The notes: generated by a model not told the origin, from the sequence alone. Counted from the first letter of the stretch, positions 17,202 to 28,565 are shown. The stretch: 64,000 bases of DNA from Rhizobiaceae bacterium (GCA_025698895.1 JAILWO010000005.1:124001-188000), one strand, 5' to 3'. Program-made: numbers and translations.

Positions 17202-18012
17202 GGGCGCCCCCGATATACGCCTCAACGACCCGGGGATCCTTGACGACCTCCTTCGGAATCCCGCTGGCGATCATCTCGCCATAATTGAGCGCCAGCATCC
17301 GGTCGCAGATACCGGTAATGACGTCCATGTGGTGCTCGATCAGCAGCACGCTTATGCCCCGTTCAGCTCTCGCGTCGAGAATAAAACGGGCCATGTACCC
17401 CTTCTCCTCTTGGTTCATGCCGGCCATGGGCTCGTCGAGAATGAGAAGATGGGGCTCGGCGACCAGTGCCCGTGCCAGTTCCACACGCTTCTTGAGCCCG
17501 ATTGGAATCCCGTCCACAAGCTCGTTGCGGATGCTTTCGAGCTGGAGGAATTCGATCACCTCCTCTACCACTTCGCGGTTCCTGATCTCGCTCGGTCGCG
17601 CCACCCACCAATACAGCGCAGTGGGAAGAACTCCGGGCTTCATGTGGATGTGGCGCCCCAAGAGAATGTTCTCGAGCACGCTCATGCCGTTGAAAAGCGC
17701 AAGGTTCTGAAAGGTCCGGGCGACGCCGAGCTTGGCCACCTTGTGAGGCGCGGTGCCCGTGATGTCCTTGCCATCGAGACATATCGAGCCTTTGTTCGGC
17801 GGATAGAACCCGGTGATCGCATTTGTCACCGTCGTCTTCCCGCTCCCGTTCGGTCCGACGAGGCCAAATATTTCGCCCTTATGAATACTGAGGTCCACGC
17901 CGCTAACGGCAACAATACCGCCGAATCGACGCTCGATTCCGCGACACTCCAATACGGGAGGAGCTTTGGCGTGTTGTTGCTCTCGGGTGTAATTGTTTGT
18001 CATTTCATTCAT
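17194..18012 (-). CDS. ABC transporter ATP-binding protein, LivG type
   Basis: 272 aa. Walker A GPNGSGKTT (53-61), Walker B ILDEPMAGMN and the LivG-type C-terminus IASGIPKEVVKDPRVVEAYIGG are present. The signature region is diverged (VDGIPIGLKKRVELARALV in place of LSGGQ), a variation seen in LivG proteins linked to acyl-CoA ligase operons. Start ATG 18012 or the in-frame ATG 18003; neither has a strong ribosome site. Second gene of the operon, after the SDR. Confidence 0.9.
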   Translation of the reverse strand: MNEMTNNYTREQQHAKAPPVLECRGIERRFGGIVAVSGVDLSIHKGEIFGLVGPNGSGKTTVTNAITGFYPPNKGSICLDGKDITGTAPHKVAKLGVARTFQNLALFNGMSVLENILLGRHIHMKPGVLPTALYWWVARPSEIRNREVVEEVIEFLQLESIRNELVDGIPIGLKKRVELARALVAEPHLLILDEPMAGMNQEEKGYMARFILDARAERGISVLLIEHHMDVITGICDRMLALNYGEMIASGIPKEVVKDPRVVEAYIGGAHG

Positions 18013-18039
18013 ATCGCCGTCGAAGCTCTTGTTCTGGTA

Positions 18040-18894
18040 TCACGCGATACGGAAATAGTCGGGCCGGCCCGTCGGCCAGGGATCGCCCCACAGCTGCTGC
18101 CCGCCGTCCACGGTCAACACTTCGCCGGTAATGAACTTGCCGGAAGGCGCAGCCAAATAGACTACCGCCTCGGCGACATCCCATTCGTCTCCGGCGTGGC
18201 GCATCGGGTTCGACTCCTCAAACGTCGCCGCCCCCTCCTCGGGATATCGCGCAAACCCGGTGCTTTCGCAGCATCCCGGCGCCACGCAATTGACGCGGAT
18301 ATTGTGCGGCGCCCATTCGACGGCCACCGATTTGGACAGGTAGATGACCCCGGCGCGCGCAGCACAGCTATGCGCGATACCAGGCATCCCGCGCCAGATA
18401 TCCGCGACAATGCTCACGATGGCACCAGGACGCTTGGCCTTGACCCAGTTTCGGGCCGCGGCCTGCATCATCCACCAGGTGCCATTGAGGTTGGTGTCGA
18501 TGACGGCGTTCCAGCCCTTCGGCGCATATTCAAGGGCGGGCTGCGGAAACTGTCCACCCGCATTGTTTACCAGAATGTCGAACCCGCCGAAATGATCGCC
18601 CACGCCATCCACGAAATTCTGTACCTGTTCGGGATTCCGGATGGTCATGGGACGAGCCAGCACCTGCCCGCCAAAGCCACGCAGGAACTTTGCGGCTTCT
18701 TCGAGCTTTTCCTCGTTCCGCCCGTTGATGGCCAGATCAGCCCCGAGACGGGCGAACAGGGTGGCGATCGCCAGGCCCAGCCCGCCTCCCGCGCCGGTCA
18801 CGACAATGGTTTTTCCCGAGAACAGCCCATCAACATAGACCGTTGGATGATCGCGCAGTCTTTCACGGGAAAACCCGTAACCGGCTTCCGGCAT
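18040..18894 (-). CDS. SDR family oxidoreductase, 2,4-dienoyl-CoA reductase-like
   Basis: 284 aa; ATG 18894 behind GGGAGGAG. The nucleotide-binding motif TGAGGGLG and NNAGG are intact. In place of the catalytic YxxxK it has AHSCAARAG, so Tyr and Lys are replaced; this pattern is found in dienoyl-CoA-reductase-like SDRs rather than ordinary ketoreductases. It probably reduces a conjugated double bond in an acyl-CoA with NADPH. It is the first gene of the 12-gene transporter/ligase/ETF operon, with operator C and a promoter 50 bp upstream. Confidence 0.85.
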   Translation of the reverse strand: MPEAGYGFSRERLRDHPTVYVDGLFSGKTIVVTGAGGGLGLAIATLFARLGADLAINGRNEEKLEEAAKFLRGFGGQVLARPMTIRNPEQVQNFVDGVGDHFGGFDILVNNAGGQFPQPALEYAPKGWNAVIDTNLNGTWWMMQAAARNWVKAKRPGAIVSIVADIWRGMPGIAHSCAARAGVIYLSKSVAVEWAPHNIRVNCVAPGCCESTGFARYPEEGAATFEESNPMRHAGDEWDVAEAVVYLAAPSGKFITGEVLTVDGGQQLWGDPWPTGRPDYFRIA

Positions 18895-18941
18895 TGACGC
18901 TCCTCCCAAAGCGGATCGGACTGTTGTTCTTGATCTGATTA

Positions 18942-18970
18942 AATCTAACGCACGTTAGAAAAATGCGCAA
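18942..18970 (-). promoter_or_regulatory. Promoter overlapped by operator C
   Basis: On the minus strand TTGCGC (18970-18965), a 17-nt spacer and TAGATT (18947-18942). Same geometry as the promoter at operator B. Drives the SDR-Liv-ligase-ETF operon. Confidence 0.55.
18944..18959. promoter_or_regulatory. Operator site C (TetR-type palindrome)
   Basis: TCTAACG-CA-CGTTAGA, perfect arms but with G/C in place of A/T at the innermost position. 50 bp upstream of the SDR start. Confidence 0.72.
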
Positions 18971-19004
18971 CCCCCCTTTTCACTGGAACGGTTTCGCTCC
19001 GGTT

Positions 19005-20171
19005 TCAGTACGATTTGGGCAGACCCAGCGCCTTCTCGGCGATGAACGACATCAGCATCTGCGGCGTGACCGGCACGATGTGAAAGAGAAGCGCTTCGCG
19101 AACCAGTCTCTCGATGTGATATTCCTTGGCGTAGCCGAAGCCGCCAAATGTCATCTGTGCCGTTTGTGTCGCCTCGACAGCGGCTTCGGCCGCCAGCAAC
19201 TTGGCGGCATTCGCCTCGACCCCGCACGGCTCTCCCGCGTCGTAGAGCGCCGCCGCATGCATTACCATCAGGTTCGCAGCCTCGACCTTCGCCCAGGCCT
19301 TGGCGAGCGGGTGCTGCACCCCCTGGTTCTGTCCGATCGGGCGTCCGAAAACCTGGCGCTCCTTGGCATAGGCGGCAGCGCGTTTTAGAGCGATCCGGGC
19401 AATGCCCACGCACTCCCCGGCCACGAGGATACGCTCGGGATTGAGCCCGTGCAGGATCTGTCTGAAACCCTGTCCTTCCTCGCCGATCAGGTCCTCCGCC
19501 GGGATCGGCAGCCCATCGATGAACAGTTCGTTCGAGTCGACCGCCTTGCGGCCCATCTTCTCGATCTCGCGCACATCGACGAAGGTCCGGTCCAGATCGG
19601 TATAGAAGAGCGACAGGCCCTCGGTCGGTTTTGCCACCTCTTCGAGCGGCGTCGTGCGCGCCAGAAGCAAGATCTTGTCGGCCACCTGGGCGGTGGAAAT
19701 CCAAACTTTCTGGCCATGCACGACATAGCGGTCCCCCTGTCGAACCGCGCGCGTTTTGAGCCTGGTCGTGTCGAGGCCGGTCGTCGGCTCGGTGACGCCG
19801 AAACAGGCCTTCTCGCGCCCTTTAATCAGAGGTGGCAGCATCCGTGCCTTTTGCTCCGCGCTGCCGAAGACCACGACCGGGTTCAGTCCGAAGATGTTCA
19901 TGTGAACGGCCGAGGCCGCGCTGGCACCGCCGCCAGACTCGGCAATGGCCTGCATCATGATCGTGGCTTCGGTGATCCCGAGGCCGGCGCCTCCAAACTC
20001 CTCCGGCATGGCAATTCCCAGCCAGCCGCCGTCCGCCATCGCCCTGTGCAGGTCGTGGGGAAAGCCGCCGTTGCGGTCGCGCTCCAGCCAGTATTCGTCG
20101 TCGAAGGCCGCACAGATCCTCAGGATCGTATCGCGGATGTCCTGCTGGTGTTCGGTCAGCCTGAAACTCAT
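19005..20171 (-). CDS. Acyl-CoA dehydrogenase
   Basis: 388 aa flavoprotein of the acyl-CoA dehydrogenase family (FAD-contact region ACFGVTEPTTGLDTTRLKT, VWISTAQVAD). The C-terminal position usually occupied by the YEGT catalytic Glu reads FHIVPVTPQ, so the base must come from elsewhere; LNPERILVAGE on the helix used by isovaleryl- and long-chain enzymes offers a Glu. This favours a branched or bulky acyl substrate. ATG 20171 lies in an ATGA overlap with the preceding CaiB gene and has GGGGAGG upstream. Electrons would go to ETF. Two-gene operon under operator D. Confidence 0.88.
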   Translation of the reverse strand: MSFRLTEHQQDIRDTILRICAAFDDEYWLERDRNGGFPHDLHRAMADGGWLGIAMPEEFGGAGLGITEATIMMQAIAESGGGASAASAVHMNIFGLNPVVVFGSAEQKARMLPPLIKGREKACFGVTEPTTGLDTTRLKTRAVRQGDRYVVHGQKVWISTAQVADKILLLARTTPLEEVAKPTEGLSLFYTDLDRTFVDVREIEKMGRKAVDSNELFIDGLPIPAEDLIGEEGQGFRQILHGLNPERILVAGECVGIARIALKRAAAYAKERQVFGRPIGQNQGVQHPLAKAWAKVEAANLMVMHAAALYDAGEPCGVEANAAKLLAAEAAVEATQTAQMTFGGFGYAKEYHIERLVREALLFHIVPVTPQMLMSFIAEKALGLPKSY

Positions 20172-21385
20172 GCCGTTTCCTCCCCGGCAGGGCTAACTGC
20201 GATCAGGCCTGCCTCCACCAACCTTTCGATCGTCGCCAGGTCGCAGCCGAGCTCCTGCATGATTTCAGCAGTGTCCGCGCCCGGCCGCCGCCCCAACCAG
20301 CGAACGCTGCCCGGCGTATCACTCAGACGCGGCACTGGGCCGACCACCTTCGTCGCATCGCCTTCGACCGATACGATATCGCCGCGATGGGCGATCTGCG
20401 GGTGGGCCACGATGTTCTCGGCGCTCAGCACTGGCGCGGCCACCGCGTCGTGGAGCGCGAATTCCGCCTCGACCTCGGCAAACTCCCTCGCGGTGACGAA
20501 TTCGTTGAGCCGGTCAAAGATCTCGCTCATATGCGCCGAGATTCCCTCCATCGTGGCAAAGCGCGGATCCTCGGCAAAACTGTCCCCGCCCACCGCGCGC
20601 AACAGCCGTCTGGCCGTCTCCGCGCCCCCGGCCGAGACGGTCACCCAGACACCGTCCTTGGTGCGGAATGTGCCGCCCGGCGCAAAATCCATCGGCTGAC
20701 GCAGCCCGTTGCGCATCGGCGAGACACCTGCTCCGGTCAGAGCGGGAATATGATAATCGATTAGCCGCAACAGGGCTTCGAATACCGCCAGATCGACGAT
20801 CTGACCGCGAACCCTGCCCCTCTCGCGGGCGAAAAGGGCGATCATGATGCCCAGGGCTCCCATCAGCCCCGTCGTGCTGTCGGCGGCCGGGAAACCGGGA
20901 TGCATTGGCGAGCCATCGGCGTAGCCCGTGAGGTGCGCCAGGCCGCTCATCGCCTCGGCGGCGCGCCCAAAGGCCGGCGTCTTACGCATCGGCCCATCCT
21001 GTCCGTAGCCCGACACCCGCAAGATCACCAGGTCGGGGTTCCATTGATGCAGAACCTCAGGCCCGATCCCCGCCCGCTCGAGCACGCCGGGACGGAAATT
21101 TTCCACCAGAACATCGGTACTTTCGACCAGCTTTTCCAGGACCTTGCGCCCGGGATCGCTCTTCCAGTCGAGCGCGAGGATTCGCTTGTTGCGGGCAAGC
21201 GTCTTCCACCAGACGCCGACCCCGTCCTGCGCTTTCGGGCCCAATTCGCGCATCATGTCGCCTCGGCCGGGGGCTTCGATCTTGATCACCTCGGCACCGA
21301 AATCCGAAAGGAGTGCTGCCGCCAGCGGCCCTGCGATCACATGGCCAAGTTCAATGATCCGAATATCGCCGAGCGGCATCGCCAT
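20168..21385 (-). CDS. CaiB/BaiF family CoA transferase
   Basis: 405 aa, with IELGHVIAGPLAAALLSDFGAE, GYGQDGP and catalytic Asp169 (AADSTTG). PAFGRAAE replaces the racemase AGHD motif, so transferase is more likely. ATG 21385 follows AGGGAGGG; it overlaps the acyl-CoA dehydrogenase by 4 bp. A CoA transferase coupled to one acyl-CoA dehydrogenase suggests activation of an acid directly followed by alpha,beta-desaturation, with the product acid recycling CoA. Confidence 0.85.
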   Translation of the reverse strand: MAMPLGDIRIIELGHVIAGPLAAALLSDFGAEVIKIEAPGRGDMMRELGPKAQDGVGVWWKTLARNKRILALDWKSDPGRKVLEKLVESTDVLVENFRPGVLERAGIGPEVLHQWNPDLVILRVSGYGQDGPMRKTPAFGRAAEAMSGLAHLTGYADGSPMHPGFPAADSTTGLMGALGIMIALFARERGRVRGQIVDLAVFEALLRLIDYHIPALTGAGVSPMRNGLRQPMDFAPGGTFRTKDGVWVTVSAGGAETARRLLRAVGGDSFAEDPRFATMEGISAHMSEIFDRLNEFVTAREFAEVEAEFALHDAVAAPVLSAENIVAHPQIAHRGDIVSVEGDATKVVGPVPRLSDTPGSVRWLGRRPGADTAEIMQELGCDLATIERLVEAGLIAVSPAGEETA

Positions 21386-21421
21386 GTCAGCCCTCCCTGG
21401 TACTCACGAAAGCAAGCATAA

Positions 21422-21437
21422 TCTAACATATGTTAGA
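21422..21437. promoter_or_regulatory. Operator site D (TetR-type palindrome)
   Basis: TCTAACA-TA-TGTTAGA, a fully symmetric 16-mer including the centre, extended to 18 bp by flanking A and T. 37 bp upstream of the CaiB start. The -35 is not recognisable here. Confidence 0.82.
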
Positions 21438-21654
21438 TTTGAAGGAGGGAATCTACGCGAAGGCCGCAAGAAAGTGATGGGGCGAAGCGGGCGAGTCACG
21501 GATCGCCCGTTCGCTCGATAGGTCGCCTCGCCGGCTGAATGAAGCCGTGCGGCGGCATTTCGGCCAGGACGCCACAAGGCGAAAGCCATCGCCCTCGAAA
21601 CGCGGACACCATCTTTGGTCTCCGCATCGTTCGCGGTCGAGAAGGGACACTCCA

Positions 21655-22260
21655 TTATTTCTTCTCGGGCTTTTCTCCCGACATGTGTCCAAGTCTCGGA
21701 ACGACCGCGGATGCGCCAATGAAGAGCAGACCGGCGATAACCGATTTAACCAAGTCACCCAACAGAAACGGATAGAAGCCGGCCGTGAGGAGGCGCTCTC
21801 CATAGCCGGTGAAGACACCCAGCCATGCGAGCCCGGGAACGTAGATCAGCGCACCTGCGACGACTGCAACTGTGACCGCCCCCGGGATTGTCTTGGAATA
21901 TCCTTTTCTTGCCAGCCATCCAGCCGCAAAGGCCGATATCGCAAAACCCGCAAGGTAGCCGCCCGTCGGCCCGGCAACATATGCCAGGCCAGAAGACGCC
22001 GGTGGCGTGCCGGCGAAGACCGGATAGCCTGCCAGCCCCTGCAGGATATAGGCAATGACGATGCCTGAACCACGGACAGGCCCGAGGAACAGGCCAAGCG
22101 CAACGACCACCAGGGTCTGCAACGTCATCGGAACTGGATAGAACGGAACTTGCGCCTTCGCAGACGCCGTCAGAAGTATCGTACCGGCGATCAGGATGAG
22201 CGCCTCGCCGAGCAATGTTGCGCCAATATTCCGTCCCACAAACATCTTGTTGCTATACAT
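21655..22260 (-). CDS. bioY: Biotin transporter BioY (S component)
   Basis: 201 aa hydrophobic protein with the BioY signature near the first loop, PVPMTLQTLVVVALGLFLGP, then GGYLAGFAISAFAAGWLAR and a C-terminal FLLGDLVKSVIAG. BioY binds biotin in the membrane alone or with an energy-coupling-factor ATPase; no bioM or bioN is nearby. ATG 22260 has AAAGGAG 8 bp upstream. It follows an operon encoding a biotin-dependent carboxylase, so supplying its cofactor is an obvious role. A 56-bp gap separates it from the acyl-CoA dehydrogenase gene, so it may be co-transcribed. Confidence 0.95.
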   Translation of the reverse strand: MYSNKMFVGRNIGATLLGEALILIAGTILLTASAKAQVPFYPVPMTLQTLVVVALGLFLGPVRGSGIVIAYILQGLAGYPVFAGTPPASSGLAYVAGPTGGYLAGFAISAFAAGWLARKGYSKTIPGAVTVAVVAGALIYVPGLAWLGVFTGYGERLLTAGFYPFLLGDLVKSVIAGLLFIGASAVVPRLGHMSGEKPEKK

Positions 22261-22334
22261 CTTTCTGACTCCTTTCATGACTTGGGCTGAGATCTTGAAG
22301 AGTTTTCTTCAGAGGTTGGGGCTCAATTGGCTGT

Positions 22335-23497
22335 TCACATGCGCTTGGCGACTTCTTCAAGCATCACCTCGGTCGCGCCCCCGCCGATCGCCTGCACACG
22401 AACGTCGCGCGACATTCGCTCGACCGGGTTTTCGCGCATGTAGCCCATGCCGCCATGGAACTGCACGCAGTCATAGAGCACGCTGTTGGCCAGCTCGCCG
22501 CAATAAGCCTTCACCATTGACACCTCGCGCACGCATTCAACGTCAGCCGCGTCGAGCCGCGCGGCGTGATAGACGAGCTGCCGGCCCGCCTCGATCCGTG
22601 TCTGGCAGTCCGCAAGACGCTGGCGGACGACCTGCTTGTTCCACAAAACGCCGCCGAAAGCCTTGCGCTGCTTGACATAGTCCACGGTCATGTCCAGCGC
22701 GGTCTGCGCCTCGGCGCAGACCATCGCGCCCAGCACGATCCGCTCGTTCTGGAAGTTCTTCATCACCGCATAAAAGCCGCGGTTCACCTCGCCGAGGACG
22801 TTCTCGGCCGGCACGCGGACATCCTCGAAAATCAGCTCGGCCGTGTCCGAACACAGCCAGCCGGTCTTGTTCAGCGCCCGGCCGACCGAAAAGCCCGGTG
22901 TGCCCTTTTCGATGGCGAACATGGTGATCCCGCGCGAGCCCTTGGCGTCGGGGTCGGTCTTGGCGCCAACAAAGTAGAGATCGCCATGCACACCGTTGGT
23001 GATGAACATCTTGGTGCCGTTCAACACCCAATCCGACCCATGCTGCACGGCGCGGGTGCGCATCCCCGCAACGTCCGAGCCCGCGCCCGGTTCGGTCACG
23101 GCGACGGCGGTGATCGTCTCGCCCGCGGTGATGCCGGGCAACCAGCGCGCCTTCTGCTCGGGTGTGCCGGCGTTTTCCAGGTGCGGCGAGGCCATATCGG
23201 TATGCACCAGCACCGTGGCCGAGAACCCGCCGAAGGTGGACCGGCCGACCTCCTCGGCCAGCATCACGCTCGACATGACATCGAGCCCGGCGCCGCCATA
23301 CTGTTCGTCATAGCGCATGCCGAGAACGCCGAGCGCGCCCATCTGGCGTAGCACCTCGCGCGAAACCATGCCCTTCTCTTCCCAGGCTTCGCCCTTGGGC
23401 TTCACCTCGGTTTCGATGAAGCGCCGCAGCTGAGCTCGGATCATTTGGATATCCTCGCCGAACGGGCCGGTGGCCGCGTCGATAGTCTCGTGTCGGG

Positions 23498-23501
<4 letters not shown>
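22335..23501 (-). CDS. Acyl-CoA dehydrogenase
   Basis: 388 aa, GTG start at 23501 in a GTGA overlap with the biotin carboxylase stop, with GGAGGACAGG upstream. Family motifs: VTEPGAGSDVAGMRT, MFITNGVHGDLY, FGGVLWNKQ, and HGGMGYMRENPVERM. The YEGT Glu is replaced by Gly (IGGGATEV), while FQNERIVLG supplies a Glu on the helix used by isovaleryl-CoA dehydrogenase. In a leucine/isovalerate-like operon it would do the isovaleryl-CoA dehydrogenation step, but it could serve another branched acyl-CoA. Confidence 0.88.
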
Positions 23502-25497
<1,996 letters not shown>

Positions 25498-25513
<16 letters not shown>

Positions 25514-26295
25514 GACGGCGTGTCCTTGTTCAGGAAGCTGTTGATCCCCTCGATGCCTTCCTCGGTCTCCCAGGCGTCGGCCAGGCGGTCGGCGGTATAG
25601 ATCATGCTGTCTTCGAGCCCGTGGCTCGCGACATAGGCGATCAGCCGCTTGGTGTCGGCCACTGCCCCGGGCGCGGCCTGCAGATGGGCCTGGACGACGC
25701 GCTCCACCGCCTCGTCCAGCGCATCGGGCGCGACCACCTCGGTCAGCAGTCCGATCCGTTCGGCCCGCGCCGTGTCGAACAGGGCACCGGACAGCATCGT
25801 CTCGCGCGACGCCGCCTCGCCGATGCGCGCCACCACATAGGGTGAGATGTTGGCGGGCAGGAGGCCGAGCCGCACCTCGGTCAGGCCGAACGTCGCGCCC
25901 TCGGCGCCGATGGCGTAGTCGCACACCGATATCAGGCCGACGCCCCCGCCATAGGCCGCCCCGTTGATTCGCCCGATCAGCGGCTTTGGCAGTGTGTCGA
26001 GCCGGCGCAAGAGCCGAGCGAGCGTGGCGCTCTGTTCCACCCGTTCCGCGCGGCTCTTTTGCACGTTCGAGGCGAACCAGTTGAAGTCGCCCCCCGCGCA
26101 GAAGCTCCTGCCCTCCCCGGTCAGCACCACGATGCGCACCGCCCCGTCCTCGGCAAGCGCCGCCGCCGCATCGGCGAGTTCCGAGATCAGCGCCGCGTTG
26201 AGCGCATTGTGCTTGTCGGGGCGATTGAGGATCACGGTGGCGACGCCGCGCGCGTCCAGTTCGATCCGCAGCGTTTCATAGCGATCGTAAACCAT
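25498..26295 (-). CDS. Enoyl-CoA hydratase, methylglutaconyl-CoA hydratase-like
   Basis: 265 aa crotonase. Near the N-terminus LDARGVATVILNRPDKHNAL, then GEGRSFCAGGDFNWF and LPKPLIGRINGAAYGGGVGL, all close to the LiuC-type methylglutaconyl-CoA hydratases. The first catalytic Glu is present (GLTEVRLG). ATG 26295 follows AAGGA. It is sandwiched between the two carboxylase subunit genes, the usual order of leucine-degradation operons (carboxyltransferase, hydratase, biotin subunit). The lyase that would finish leucine breakdown is not in the window. Confidence 0.88.
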
Positions 26296-26304
26296 TGCCT
26301 ATCC

Positions 26305-27903
26305 TTACATTCTGAAGACGGGCGTGTGACGCCCCGTGTCCGGAACCGAGGTCACTATGGCCAGGCACAGGCCCAGGATGTCGCGAGTCTGGCCAGGCTC
26401 GATCAGGCCATCGTCCCAGAGCCGCGATGTGGCGTAATAGGGGTCGGACTGTTTGGCATATTGCGCGCGCACCTCGGCCACGATGCGTTCCAGATCGGCC
26501 TGCACCTTCGCCGGGTCTCCGCCCTTCCCGCGGCGCAGTTCCTGCATCACATTCGAGGCGATGTCGGCCGACATGGTGGCCAACTCCGCTGTGGGCCAGG
26601 CGAAGAGAAAGCGCGGCGCAAACCCCCGGCCGCACATACCGTAGTTGCCGGCCCCGTAGGATCCGCCCACAATTACCGACAGCCGGGGCACCTTGGCCAC
26701 CGACATGGCGTAGACCAGCTTGGCGCTATCCTTGGCGATGCCGCCGCGCTCGGCCTCGGTGCCGACCATGAAGCCGGAAATGTTGTGCAGGAACAGAAGC
26801 GGAATGTTGCGCTGGTCGCACATCGACACGAACTGCGCGCCCTTGAGCGAGCTGTCGGAGAGCAGCGCGCCGTTGTTGCCGAGGATTCCGACGCGGTAGC
26901 CGTGGACGCGGGCGGTGCCGCAGACAAGCGTCTCGCCCCAGTTCGGCTTGAATTCGCGGAGCTCGCCCGCATCGATGATGCGCAGCAGAAGCTCTCGTAC
27001 ATCATAGGGCTGCTTGCGGTCGGCGCTGATAACCCCCAACAGCTCTTCGGGATCGTGCAGGGGCGCGGCGGCGGGTGCATCCGGGGCCATCGGTCGCGTG
27101 AGGCCCAGATTGCCGACGATGTCGCGCATCAGCGCCAGCGCATGATATTCGTCTTCGGCCAGATGGTCGTTGACGCCCGAGATGCGGGTATGCATCTCGG
27201 CCCCGCCCAGCGTTTCGCCGTCCACCTCTTCATTGATCGCCACCTTGACGATGGAAGGGCCGCCAAGATGGATGCGCGCATTGCCGCGGACCATGATGAC
27301 CTCGTCTGAGAGCGCCGGAATGTAGGCACCTCCCGCCGTGCAGCCGCCGAAGACGGCCGAGATCTGCGGCAGGCCGGAGGCCGACATATTGGTCTGGCGG
27401 TAAAAGGAATTGCCGAAATGACGGGCATCGGGGAAGACCCTGTCCTGCTCGGGCAGATAGGCGCCGCCGCAATCGACGAGGTAAAGACAGGGCAGGCGGT
27501 TTTCTGCCGCGATCTCCTGCGCGCGGATGTGCTTCTTGACGGTTTCGTGGTAAAATGATCCACCTTTCACCGTGGCATCATTGGCGATGATCATGCAGGG
27601 CAGACCGTGCACGATGCCAATGCCCGTGACGATCCCGGCGCCGGGCACGTCTCCGCCGTATTGTCCGTGGGCCGCCAGCGAAGAAAGCTCTATGAAGGCG
27701 GTGCCTGGATCCACCAGCAGGTCGATTCGTTCGCGGACCAGAAGCTTGCCGCGACTGCGGTGGCGTTCGACCATGTCGGGGCGCCCACCCGCGGTTGCCG
27801 CGGCGATCCGCGCGCGCAATGTCTCGACGCGGGCTGTCTGTGCAGCGTGATTGCCCCTGAAGGTTTCCGAGCCGGCCAATACGGCCGACGTGAGTTCAGC
27901 CAT
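26305..27903 (-). CDS. Acyl-CoA carboxylase carboxyltransferase subunit (methylcrotonyl-CoA type)
   Basis: 532 aa, the normal length of methylcrotonyl-CoA carboxylase beta subunits. Landmarks: ANDATVKGGSFYHETVKKH, FGGCTAGGAYIPALSDE, LGGAEMHTRISGV and SYGAGNYGMCGRGF. ATG 27903 lies 3 bp after the TetR stop. It transfers CO2 from carboxybiotin to an enoyl-CoA. Compared with the second carboxyltransferase of the window (35-36.7 kb) it has INEEVDGETLGG instead of the more usual ATGEVV-LGG loop, so the substrate pockets may differ. Confidence 0.9.
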   Translation of the reverse strand: MAELTSAVLAGSETFRGNHAAQTARVETLRARIAAATAGGRPDMVERHRSRGKLLVRERIDLLVDPGTAFIELSSLAAHGQYGGDVPGAGIVTGIGIVHGLPCMIIANDATVKGGSFYHETVKKHIRAQEIAAENRLPCLYLVDCGGAYLPEQDRVFPDARHFGNSFYRQTNMSASGLPQISAVFGGCTAGGAYIPALSDEVIMVRGNARIHLGGPSIVKVAINEEVDGETLGGAEMHTRISGVNDHLAEDEYHALALMRDIVGNLGLTRPMAPDAPAAAPLHDPEELLGVISADRKQPYDVRELLLRIIDAGELREFKPNWGETLVCGTARVHGYRVGILGNNGALLSDSSLKGAQFVSMCDQRNIPLLFLHNISGFMVGTEAERGGIAKDSAKLVYAMSVAKVPRLSVIVGGSYGAGNYGMCGRGFAPRFLFAWPTAELATMSADIASNVMQELRRGKGGDPAKVQADLERIVAEVRAQYAKQSDPYYATSRLWDDGLIEPGQTRDILGLCLAIVTSVPDTGRHTPVFRM

Positions 27904-27905
27904 AA

Positions 27906-28538
27906 TCAGACTTCCCGCTGTTCCAGTATTCCATTGAGAAAGACGTCGGCATACGTCGAGGCCAGTGCCTCGACGCTGCCGCGTTCGGGGTCGAACCACT
28001 CCAGCGTTGCATTCAGCGCGCCGATAAGCATCAGGCGCAGCCGGCGGATATCGACGTTGCGCCGCAAGGCGCCGTCCCTCTGGAGCCGGGTCAACAGATT
28101 ATCCCACTCGGCCTCGTAGGCCCGGCGCGTCGGCAGATTGGCATCGCGGACGGATTGCGGCACCTGCCCGAAAATCCGCACATTGGCCGAAGAGTAGTCA
28201 CTGACATCCAGCAACGCGCGCAGATGTGCCCTGATCGCGGCCCGCAGAATGGCGGCGGCAGCGGCGCCATCGGCATGCCTCAAAACAGCTTGGCGCATCT
28301 TTTCGTGGACGGCCCTGATACCCAGATCCAGAATGGCCACGACAATCTCGTCCTTAGAGCCGAAGTGATAATAGATGCTGCCCGCCTTGATGCCCGCCGC
28401 CTCGGCGATCTTTCTGAGCGAAACCGGGCCATAGCCCTGTTCGCGAAAAAGCCGCGCCGCGACATCCAGTATGCCGTCGCGCCCGACTGGGCTGCGAATG
28501 GAAGCAACTGAAACTGTTCTTGAAGCGCGTTCGGCCAC
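27906..28538 (-). CDS. TetR family transcriptional regulator
   Basis: 210 aa. N-terminal helix-turn-helix at about 20-66 (ILDVAARLFREQGY, LRKIAEAAGIKAGSIYYHFGSKDEI), then a ligand-binding domain containing DYSSANVRIFGQVP and a C-terminal ALNATLEWFDPERG. The best start is GTG 28538; no in-frame ATG exists before the HTH, and the ribosome site is weak. First gene of the carboxylase operon, 3 bp before the carboxyltransferase, with operator E 29 bp upstream, so autorepression relieved by an acyl-CoA is likely. The ligand domain shares motifs with both halves of the double TetR at 45.7-47.0 kb. Confidence 0.92.
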   Translation of the reverse strand: MAERASRTVSVASIRSPVGRDGILDVAARLFREQGYGPVSLRKIAEAAGIKAGSIYYHFGSKDEIVVAILDLGIRAVHEKMRQAVLRHADGAAAAAILRAAIRAHLRALLDVSDYSSANVRIFGQVPQSVRDANLPTRRAYEAEWDNLLTRLQRDGALRRNVDIRRLRLMLIGALNATLEWFDPERGSVEALASTYADVFLNGILEQREV

Positions 28539-28565
28539 GGAAGGATCCAGCTCAAGCCCCCTGCA

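Noticed and set aside
17071-18897. A 608-codon plus-strand frame opposite LivG and the SDR
   Set aside because: Antisense shadow; no motif or ribosome site.
25514-25924. A 137-codon N-terminal extension of the biotin carboxylase subunit
   Set aside because: It is Arg/Gly/Ala-rich and lies wholly inside the crotonase gene; the biotin carboxylase fold begins right at ATG 25513.
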